From assembly GCF_000379805.1 (NCBI RefSeq), contig NZ_KB903533.1:108845-172844 (forward strand): a DNA stretch of 64,000 nucleotides, in the 5' to 3' direction. This DNA is from Lewinella cohaerens DSM 23179. GTDB lineage: Bacteria > Bacteroidota > Bacteroidia > Chitinophagales > Saprospiraceae. The position numbers and the translations under genes were made by a program. This document shows positions 19,000 through 26,845 of this stretch, in pieces (position 1 is the first letter of the stretch; every line of letters starts with the position of its first letter). The notes under the pieces are model-generated. The model was not told where the DNA came from. It searched no databases and worked only from the letters and a program-made list of their open reading frames with translations.

Positions 19000-21900
19000 G
19001 CTACGCGGACAAAATACTGTCTTTATCAGAGCCTTCTTTTGAAGGTATTCGAGCAATTGCGAAACAGCAAATTGCTCATTTACCCAATGGGAAAAAGAAC
19101 CAGTTGTATCGGGAATTAGAGAGAGGCACCGCTTTGCTAGCTTCTCACGAGCAGATGTGCATGTATTTGTATGCCTTCGGAAACATGCATCAGGCCAAGT
19201 TGCGGGATGCCTTTCGAAAAATACCCGAAATTGTTTATCAAGGTCCATTGGAAATAGTGGACTGGGGCTGTGGTCAGGCCATGGGTACGGTCAACTTGTT
19301 TGATCACTTGAAGACGCTGGGCTTAGCGGAAAATGTAAAAAAAGTCACGCTGATTGAGCCCTCCTTAGCGGCACTACAGAGAGGTGAATTACACGTAAAG
19401 CCTTACGTCGGCGAAGAGGTAGCATTGGTAGCGATCAACGAATATTTTGAACGTTTATCCCCGACTGATATTAAAGGAGGAGAAGGTCGCACCGTTTTGC
19501 ACCTGTTTTCTAACATACTTGATGTCGCCCAGATAGATTTAAAGCATTTGGCGAATACTGTTGATGACACCGTTGTTTCAGATAATTACTTGATCTGTGT
19601 AGGTCCTCTTAATCCGACCAATCATCGACTTGATGCTTTTCTCAGGTATTTTGATTCGGACCTAATCAAAGCTATTTATGAATTCGAAACAAGTACCCTC
19701 AATAATAGGAACTGGACCTATAAAGCCAGGATTTACCAGCTGGCGTATAACCAGCAAGGCCACCTTATCCCCATTGAGTATTATCCTACGGTACAATTTC
19801 AAGCGGCTTATGAACTGGATGGTATTGGTACGTTGAGGAAAAAGGGGAAATTAGCCTACGATCCTATTTTGACCCATTTCGAAGTAGCTGCTCCTTTCGA
19901 TTTGGGCGCTAGCGTGTATGATGATGTCCATCCGATCTTGGCGGTACTCAACAATATGATCTGTCGTGGACTGCCAACCAAGAGTAGTATTTACATCGAA
20001 GAGGAGTTTAGGAGAGTTTTTGGTTTAACCCGAAAAGAAGAACATTACGGTGAGGTGAAATTCACTGCAATAGAGGGGAATGAAACGCTACTTGAATCGT
20101 CCGTTCAATTATTTCAGCAGTACCTGGATAGCCAACAAGCTATTGCGGAAGAACATAAAATTCCGCTCCAGCTTTTGCTGACCCCCATTGCAATAGCACG
20201 ATTTCAGAAAGTCTTGCTGGAAGCCATCATTACCGAGCAACTATCCCTGGAACAAGATACCTGGCGGATATTGATTGAGGAAAAAGATGTTCCCTACGGT
20301 CGCTTAGGAGTCAAGGATTTTCAACACCACTTTCATCATCTCACCCAGCTCAGTGAGGAATATGATACGCTATTTCTACCAAAGATTGAGTTGTACATTG
20401 TCAGTAATCAAGACTTTTATCAGTCAGCGCTACAGGCTCAGGAAAACGTCTTTGTCACCATACCTAATTCCCTAAAGAATATGGATTTTGACATGGTGGT
20501 TACCCAATCCATGTTGAAGAGCGTCGCCAGTGATATTGAATCCTTCAGCACATTTAAAGTAGGCAACGACTGTTATTTCAATATCAGAACCATCAACGAA
20601 GTGAGGACGAATCGGATTATTTACACCTCAGATCTTATTCGTTACAAGAATTTGGTGCAAAAAACACAGCAAGGAGCTTATGAAGAATTAGAAACCGTCG
20701 GACCTCATGTTAATTACTTCCTACAACTCTTGTTCCGAAAGGCAACCTTCAGGCCAGGCCAGCTTCCGATACTAGATAGAGCGTTACAAAACCTGCCGGT
20801 GATTGGATTATTACCAACAGGAGGAGGAAAGTCTTTGACCTATCAAATTGCCGCGCTGCTTCAGCCGGGAGTAACCATGGTCATCGACCCTCTGAAATCC
20901 TTGATGAAAGATCAATTGGATGGCTTAATCGCCAATGGGATTGACTGTGCAGCTTATATCAACTCATCCTTGTCGAGAGAGGAAAGAGCTGAAGTAGAGA
21001 AGAAGCTGGAATCCTCCGAGCTACTCATGACTTTCTTATCCCCTGAACGCCTTTCTATATTGAGTTTTCGAGAACGGCTAAAGAACATGCACAACTACAA
21101 TGTGTACTTCTCCTACGGCGTGATTGATGAAGTTCACTGCGTCTCGGAATGGGGGCATGATTTCAGGTTTTCCTATTTGCACCTGGGGAGAAACCTTTAC
21201 AACTATGTCCGTGGTAAAAACAAAGAAATTTCCCTTTTAGGGCTTACCGCTACCGCCTCTTTCGATGTTTTAGCAGATGTTGAGAGAGAGCTTTCTGGTA
21301 ACGGTGCTTTTGATTTGGATGCTGATACTGTTGTGCGGTATGAAAACACCAACCGACTGGAATTACAGTATAAAGTGGAGAGAGTGCCTGTTGAGTTTGG
21401 TGACGATCAATTTTATGATCAAAACGGGATTATTGATCCGTCTTTGCCACGTGCCTTGAATGTTACCAATAAGTGGGCATCGTTTGATTCAAAAAGCAAT
21501 TTTCTTAGTCATTACTACCAAGCGACTCCGGGCTATTTAACTGAATTGCAGACTGCTGAAAATACCAATCGTATAAAAGAGCAGTTTACGGAGCGGCAAA
21601 ATGACAATTCGGGGATGGAAGAAGACCTTTCCATTGGAGTTGATCACGATTATTACGCCCCAAAGTCCGATTATGATCAGGCAGGAATCGTTTTTTGTCC
21701 TCACGTTAATAAAACAGGTTTATCGGTTCGGGTCAATGAGAAAAATCTACTCGGAGCAGGGGTAGAGGATATCACCTCCTATTCAGGCCAAGACAATGAT
21801 GATCTAGCCATGAAAAGCTTGGACCGTTTTCGGGATAATAAAAGCCCTTTAATGGTTGCCACCAAAGCGTTTGGAATGGGGATAGATAAACCCAATGTTC

Positions 21901-23492
21901 GTTTTACGGTGAACATGAACTACTCCAGCTCACTGGAAGCCTTTGTGCAAGAAGCGGGAAGAGCTGGGAGGGATAAGAAAATGGCATTAGCTACTATCCT
22001 GGTATCTGATTACAACCTCGCCCAAGTTAGTAGGCAATATCAATCCAATCAATTTCCTGTTTCTACGCTAAAGAACAAATGGTTTAAACAAGAAGACTTG
22101 GAACAAATTCTTCAGTTCTATAACTTAGAGATACCGGAAGAATTTATTCAATATGCCTCACCCGCCAATGATATTGTAAAGCTGCACTGTAAGCATGACA
22201 ATAAAATGTTTGCCTTAGGCAAATGTAATGCAGAATGTACGGCTTTTAAAGGCTGCTCTTTGCGTAAAGTTTCTAGAGAAACAAAGGGCTGGCGACCAGA
22301 GGAAGAGCTTATTCAAGAATTGAAGGTTCAAGGATTGAACATCACCCGGAAAGCTTTTCAGTACCTAAATGCGGATTACCAAACCATCATGTTTTTCTAC
22401 GGCCTATCCTTTAAGGGGGCTTTGGTCGAAAAGAGGTTTATGTACAACCTGATGAAGGTAGACGAGATTGTCATCCAAAATAGGCAAGGGGTAAGCAATG
22501 GTTTTTTATCAGCACTCACCGGTGCTGATATTGACACCGAGGTTATTGCCTTTATTCCTTACACCAAAGATAACAGTACGGATTTATCGAAGGCCATTTA
22601 CAGGATGTGCTGCATCGAGTTGATAGAAGATTTTACTATAGATTATAGAAACAAGCAATTCAGAATTGTCGCCAGCAGAAAGCAGCAAGGAGCTTACTAC
22701 GGAGGATTACAGCGGTTTCTAGAGAGGTATTACACTTCAGAAAGAGCAGCATTAGAATTAGAAAAAGCCAAGAACAATTCCTTAAACCAAGATGATTTCC
22801 ATTCCATTGAGGAAGAAATTTATAAATGTCTTGCTTACTTAATCGAATTCATCTACGATAAGATTTCTGAGAAAAGGAAAAGGGCGATAAATGATATGCG
22901 TGACTTTTGTATGGAAGGAAGCATAGCAGGTGAATCCTGGTTGCTCCATAATGAGCGAATGAAGGATTTCCTTTATTACTATTTCAATTCTAAATTCGCT
23001 AAAAGTGATTACGTAGCAGAGAATGGAGAACCTTTTTCCTTGGTAGAAGATACGGAGGGTGGGAAAAAATCGAGTGAAGGCATTCTGTTTAAATACCTGC
23101 GCGTCATTGATGATGATGTAGTTGGGATAGGCACGCCATTGGATAATATCAAACACCTCCACGGTGCCATCAGGCTCATTTCTCGATCACTTACGGATAG
23201 TAATCCTGCTTTATCCTTACTGGAAGCCTTTTGTTTAGCTTATTTAGGAGTGGAGAATAATCAAAACCTAAGAAAATCACTAAAGCAAAGGTACACGGAA
23301 GGGATGATCGACTTTTCTGAAAGATTTACTAACCTCCATCTTTTTTGGGAAGTTTTTACCCGGTTCAATGAGTTTTTATCTAGTTATTTGGACGATGCTA
23401 CTTTTGAAGCACTCGTGACAGAAACTACGCTACTCTTGCATGTTGGTCAATTGAATAAAATCAAAGACAAATACCTGGAAAATTATGCTTAA
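18996..23492 (+). CDS. methyltransferase-like domain fused to RecQ-family helicase
   Basis: A 1498-residue protein. Residues about 80-250 look like a class I SAM-dependent methyltransferase: DWGCGQAMGT (motif I), then TLIEPSLAAL (post-I) and LHLFSNILDV. A RecQ-type superfamily 2 helicase follows: an FRPGQ entry motif, Walker A LLPTGGGKSLTYQ near 603-613, motif II IDEVHCVSEWGHDFR near 709, motif III GLTATAS, motif V ATKAFGMGIDKP and motif VI QEAGRAGRD near 984. A cysteine cluster near 1080 (KCNAECTAFKGC) fits a RecQ zinc site. The C-terminal 400 residues are unassigned. Such a fusion is not part of canonical type 1 BREX. It overlaps the next gene by 8 bases. It could also be catalytically dead in the methyltransferase part. 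Confidence 0.85.
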   Translation: MSYADKILSLSEPSFEGIRAIAKQQIAHLPNGKKNQLYRELERGTALLASHEQMCMYLYAFGNMHQAKLRDAFRKIPEIVYQGPLEIVDWGCGQAMGTVNLFDHLKTLGLAENVKKVTLIEPSLAALQRGELHVKPYVGEEVALVAINEYFERLSPTDIKGGEGRTVLHLFSNILDVAQIDLKHLANTVDDTVVSDNYLICVGPLNPTNHRLDAFLRYFDSDLIKAIYEFETSTLNNRNWTYKARIYQLAYNQQGHLIPIEYYPTVQFQAAYELDGIGTLRKKGKLAYDPILTHFEVAAPFDLGASVYDDVHPILAVLNNMICRGLPTKSSIYIEEEFRRVFGLTRKEEHYGEVKFTAIEGNETLLESSVQLFQQYLDSQQAIAEEHKIPLQLLLTPIAIARFQKVLLEAIITEQLSLEQDTWRILIEEKDVPYGRLGVKDFQHHFHHLTQLSEEYDTLFLPKIELYIVSNQDFYQSALQAQENVFVTIPNSLKNMDFDMVVTQSMLKSVASDIESFSTFKVGNDCYFNIRTINEVRTNRIIYTSDLIRYKNLVQKTQQGAYEELETVGPHVNYFLQLLFRKATFRPGQLPILDRALQNLPVIGLLPTGGGKSLTYQIAALLQPGVTMVIDPLKSLMKDQLDGLIANGIDCAAYINSSLSREERAEVEKKLESSELLMTFLSPERLSILSFRERLKNMHNYNVYFSYGVIDEVHCVSEWGHDFRFSYLHLGRNLYNYVRGKNKEISLLGLTATASFDVLADVERELSGNGAFDLDADTVVRYENTNRLELQYKVERVPVEFGDDQFYDQNGIIDPSLPRALNVTNKWASFDSKSNFLSHYYQATPGYLTELQTAENTNRIKEQFTERQNDNSGMEEDLSIGVDHDYYAPKSDYDQAGIVFCPHVNKTGLSVRVNEKNLLGAGVEDITSYSGQDNDDLAMKSLDRFRDNKSPLMVATKAFGMGIDKPNVRFTVNMNYSSSLEAFVQEAGRAGRDKKMALATILVSDYNLAQVSRQYQSNQFPVSTLKNKWFKQEDLEQILQFYNLEIPEEFIQYASPANDIVKLHCKHDNKMFALGKCNAECTAFKGCSLRKVSRETKGWRPEEELIQELKVQGLNITRKAFQYLNADYQTIMFFYGLSFKGALVEKRFMYNLMKVDEIVIQNRQGVSNGFLSALTGADIDTEVIAFIPYTKDNSTDLSKAIYRMCCIELIEDFTIDYRNKQFRIVASRKQQGAYYGGLQRFLERYYTSERAALELEKAKNNSLNQDDFHSIEEEIYKCLAYLIEFIYDKISEKRKRAINDMRDFCMEGSIAGESWLLHNERMKDFLYYYFNSKFAKSDYVAENGEPFSLVEDTEGGKKSSEGILFKYLRVIDDDVVGIGTPLDNIKHLHGAIRLISRSLTDSNPALSLLEAFCLAYLGVENNQNLRKSLKQRYTEGMIDFSERFTNLHLFWEVFTRFNEFLSSYLDDATFEALVTETTLLLHVGQLNKIKDKYLENYA

Positions 23493-24048
23493 GGAGACAC
23501 TAAACCAGTCTTTAATTGACTTAGAGCAAAGTTTGATTGATATCAACTCGGCAAGAACTCAAGTAAGTAACGTCGCGGATAAAAGCGAAGCGCTTATTCG
23601 TATTTTTACCACTGTTCTTCAGAACTTAAAGGAAATTGATGAGCGACTAGCTCTCGATAGTGGAGATTTTAAGGAAAGACTTGATGAAAGCTTCAGCAGC
23701 CTGAATGATGAATTACTTAAAGTGACTTCTGAGGTATCCTCAAAATCGAAGGAACTAAACAGTGAACTAGATGATGTTTTTGGCTTGTTTTCCAAGAAGA
23801 TAGACACGCTAAAAATTGACATAGAAAGCTTGAGCAAGGAACTTCATGTTACTGAGGCTCGAATTAGTAAACTGGATTTGAAGAAAGATTTCTTAGATGT
23901 TATTGAACAGTCTAAAAAAGAAATTGATACTGCTTTTCAACAAAAAATGGAGGAGCTTGAATCAAAGATTAGTGCTGCTTCCAATCGGAATCTGGTCGCA
24001 TTGATAATTGGTTTGGTTTTACTAGTTTTGGTGGTTCTTGTCAAATAG
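23485..24048 (+). CDS. tail-anchored coiled-coil protein partnered with the helicase
   Basis: A 187-residue protein overlapping the helicase stop by 8 bases, so translation is likely coupled. About 165 residues of serine-, lysine- and leucine-rich heptads form a long coiled coil. A single hydrophobic helix (LVALIIGLVLLVLVVLV) ends the protein. With no signal peptide, the coiled coil should be cytoplasmic. The layout mirrors the protein at 5632-6204, though sequence similarity is not obvious beyond coiled-coil character. I infer a membrane tether or oligomerisation scaffold for the methyltransferase-helicase; there is no known family I can name. Confidence 0.65.
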   Translation: MLKETLNQSLIDLEQSLIDINSARTQVSNVADKSEALIRIFTTVLQNLKEIDERLALDSGDFKERLDESFSSLNDELLKVTSEVSSKSKELNSELDDVFGLFSKKIDTLKIDIESLSKELHVTEARISKLDLKKDFLDVIEQSKKEIDTAFQQKMEELESKISAASNRNLVALIIGLVLLVLVVLVK

Positions 24049-24109
24049 AAAGAATCGAGAACGTTACAGGGGGTGAAAGCCCTTGTGTCAGTCAATTGGA
24101 TAAGTCAGC

Positions 24110-26617
24110 ATGAATAGAATAGAAGCGTCTTTAAATATTTTGTTTCAAACCCACCGCGTCATCTTCTGGTACGACAAGGAGGAAAAGATGCGTCCGGAGT
24201 ACGAGCAGATTTCCCTGGAGGGTATCGAGAAACTGGAGGTGAGCAACAACGAATTTGCGGTCAAAGCACGCGTATTACAGTCTACGCAGCCGGATGATCG
24301 CTTGTTGCTCTATTTTCCCCAATCGGAGCCTCCCATGGAGCAGAACTGGCTGCTCGACCTACAGTTGGCGCACAAAGTGTTCCATACCGACCAGGAAGCG
24401 CTGTACCTGCAAGACCTGGGGCTGGATTATTTATTCAAGGAACTGGTGCAGCAGCACCTGGAGTTTTTTGAAAGCAAAGAACGACGCGCTCAACTACGCG
24501 AACTACTCGCTGAAGGCGACCAGGAGCCGGATCTGCGCTTCAAGATGATGGCAGTCGTTTTTGGTACGGAGTATCCTAACCTGGAGGCTTACATCCAGGT
24601 TTACGCGGGCGCATTTGTCGATGAAAACAACCGGATCGAGCGCGATCTGGAACGCTTTCGATTACGGGAGGTGTTTTGGCGGGAGGTGAGCCGTAAGTTC
24701 AACTACCCTACGGACGAAAAGACGGGGATCTACGATTTTTTACTGGATGTGTTCGCCCGTAATTTTAGTCCGCTTAATGCAGGCCGTTCTATCAAGGAAA
24801 CCCGGATTTTGCTTTCACTGTGGAAGGATGCGATTTCTTACCAGGAAACTTTTCGGCGCGTATCTGCGAAAATTGCCAGTGATCTGCTGGTCGTGAACCT
24901 CCTGGAGGACTGTGAATTAGAACCCATCTTATCCGACGATTTGTTCGAGCTGGTGGATCGTCGGATCATTTACCTATTGGCTACTCGTTTGGCTAGTGGA
25001 GCGATAAATTTACCCGCTTTTCTGGGACATCTAAAGTTACGGGAGAACAAGTTTTGGTATGCGGACTATGCCGACTTCTACACCTGTCTGGAACAAGGGG
25101 CCCTGCTCTTGGATAAAGTCCAGCGGGCCGAGGAGGTCAACTTTTCTTCGGTAGAAGATGCCGCCCGACAGTACGCGCAGGAGTTGCACCTGATTGACTA
25201 TCACTACCGGAAATTTGTCTACCACTACCGGCAGACAAACCAGAATGCTATTCTGGCTCCTTTAGAAGAGCGCATCCGCAAAGTCTACAGTAATGATTGG
25301 TTGTTGAAGATCAATCATCAGCTTCAGGACAGGATCAATGAAATGGATCATTGGATCCAGCGTTCCCCACAAGCGCAGTCCAATTTCTTCGTCCATCACG
25401 TAGAGCCGGTCACTAGTCGCCCGTCTCGTTTGTTTGTGATCATCTCCGATGCTTTGCGTTACGAAAATGGCTGGGAGTTATGCCAGAAATTACAAGGTGC
25501 CAAACGCTACGAAGCAGAGATGGATTACCTGATCACCAGCTTGCCTTCGTATACCCAGTTGGGGATGGCGGCACTGCTCCCTCACCGAAAATTGGCCATT
25601 AAACCAGAAGATGGGCAGGTGCTGGCCGACGGGATGTCGACCCTGGGGCTCCAGGGCCGCAACAAAGTATTGGAAGCGAATGCCGGGGTACGAACCGTAG
25701 CCATTAACGCAGAAGACTTTATGAAGATGAACGCCAGTACGGAGGGCCGTGCGTTTGTCAAACAATACGACCTGATCTACATTTATCACAACCGGATCGA
25801 CAAGGCCGGTGATGATACCACTTCGGAAGATAAAGTCTTCGAAGCGGTAGAAAAAGAAATCAGCTTCCTCCAGGACCTTTTGCGTAAGATTGGCAATATG
25901 AATGGCAATAACATTTATATCACTGCTGATCACGGCTATTTGTATCAACACGAGCAACTGGAAGAGAGTGAATTTACGAAAGTTGACCTGCTAGGGGAAG
26001 ACTATAAAATCAACCGCAGGTTTGTACTCGGTAAGGGTAATAGTGGGACGGTTCCTCCTGCGCTAAAGCTATTTACGGCAGAGCAGCTGGGGCTGGAACC
26101 CGGCGTAGAGGTCTTGATCACAAAAGGAATTAACCGGCTGCGGGTACGGGGTGCCGGATCACGTTACGTGCACGGCGGAGCTTCCTTACAGGAAATTGTG
26201 GTGCCGCTGGTAAAAGTAGCCCGTAAGCGAGAGGATACTACGCGACAGGTCGAGGTCGACATCATTAAGTCTACCGATAAAATTACGACCAATCTGCTGG
26301 GTGTTTCCTTTTTGCAACAGGAGCTGGTTAGTGATAAGATCCTGCCGCGTCAATTGCGCATCTATTTGCGTGCAGAAGATGGCACCAAGTTGTCGGATAT
26401 CTTCAATTACACCTTTGATGCCACGGAAGGTAGTGAACGGCAACGTGAAGTAAAACACCGGTTCCAGCTAAGTTCCCAGGCCAGTGGCAAATACAAGAAT
26501 CAACGCATTTCACTGGTGCTGGAAGAACCCGTAGCGGGAAGCTCGCGCTGGAAGGAGTACGAATCGTATTTTTATTACCTCAACATTTCTTTCACCAATG
26601 ATTTTGACGACTTTTAG
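24110..26617 (+). CDS. pglZ: BREX phosphatase-superfamily protein PglZ
   Basis: An 835-residue protein, usual length for type 1 PglZ. The alkaline-phosphatase-superfamily core begins at VIISDALRYENGWEL (about 442-456), the hallmark metal/nucleophile motif of the PglZ domain. It continues to YITADHGYLYQHEQL near 602 with the Asp/His metal ligands. The N-terminal 380 residues are the helical PglZ-specific part. PglZ is required for BREX modification and exclusion and is a metal-dependent nuclease/phosphodiesterase in some systems. It lies 61 bases after the insert genes. Its TAG stop (26615-26617) coincides with the first bases of a MITE-like element, which may therefore provide the stop. Confidence 0.94.
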   Translation: MNRIEASLNILFQTHRVIFWYDKEEKMRPEYEQISLEGIEKLEVSNNEFAVKARVLQSTQPDDRLLLYFPQSEPPMEQNWLLDLQLAHKVFHTDQEALYLQDLGLDYLFKELVQQHLEFFESKERRAQLRELLAEGDQEPDLRFKMMAVVFGTEYPNLEAYIQVYAGAFVDENNRIERDLERFRLREVFWREVSRKFNYPTDEKTGIYDFLLDVFARNFSPLNAGRSIKETRILLSLWKDAISYQETFRRVSAKIASDLLVVNLLEDCELEPILSDDLFELVDRRIIYLLATRLASGAINLPAFLGHLKLRENKFWYADYADFYTCLEQGALLLDKVQRAEEVNFSSVEDAARQYAQELHLIDYHYRKFVYHYRQTNQNAILAPLEERIRKVYSNDWLLKINHQLQDRINEMDHWIQRSPQAQSNFFVHHVEPVTSRPSRLFVIISDALRYENGWELCQKLQGAKRYEAEMDYLITSLPSYTQLGMAALLPHRKLAIKPEDGQVLADGMSTLGLQGRNKVLEANAGVRTVAINAEDFMKMNASTEGRAFVKQYDLIYIYHNRIDKAGDDTTSEDKVFEAVEKEISFLQDLLRKIGNMNGNNIYITADHGYLYQHEQLEESEFTKVDLLGEDYKINRRFVLGKGNSGTVPPALKLFTAEQLGLEPGVEVLITKGINRLRVRGAGSRYVHGGASLQEIVVPLVKVARKREDTTRQVEVDIIKSTDKITTNLLGVSFLQQELVSDKILPRQLRIYLRAEDGTKLSDIFNYTFDATEGSERQREVKHRFQLSSQASGKYKNQRISLVLEEPVAGSSRWKEYESYFYYLNISFTNDFDDF

Positions 26618-26821
26618 AGCTTGTTCGGAAATTTTGCAAACTGATTTTCAACGATTTATGGTTCTGGCTAAGGAATTAAAATTGAATTTAGCGGGCTAAA
26701 TGAAATTTTCATACCGACGCCAGGTTCGTAAATCCTTGAAAAGCAGGCAGCATTAACTCTTTTCTTCTCTAGGATTCAGAGTATTTGCATTTCACCAAAT
26801 AAAATTTCCGAACAAGCTCTA
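26615..26821. repeat. MITE-like element, copy A (between pglZ and brxL)
   Basis: A 207-bp non-coding element with perfect 21-bp terminal inverted repeats (TAGAGCTTGTTCGGAAATTT plus one T) at 26615-26635 and 26801-26821. An inner inverted repeat pairs 26641-26657 with 26730-26746 (CTGATTTTCAACGATTT against AAATCCTTGAAAAGCAG). A diverged second copy lies at 40872-41074. The left end overlaps the pglZ stop. No ORF is present, so any movement would need a transposase in trans. Confidence 0.88.
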
Positions 26822-26845
26822 GACGCTTGTTAAACAGTATTAATT

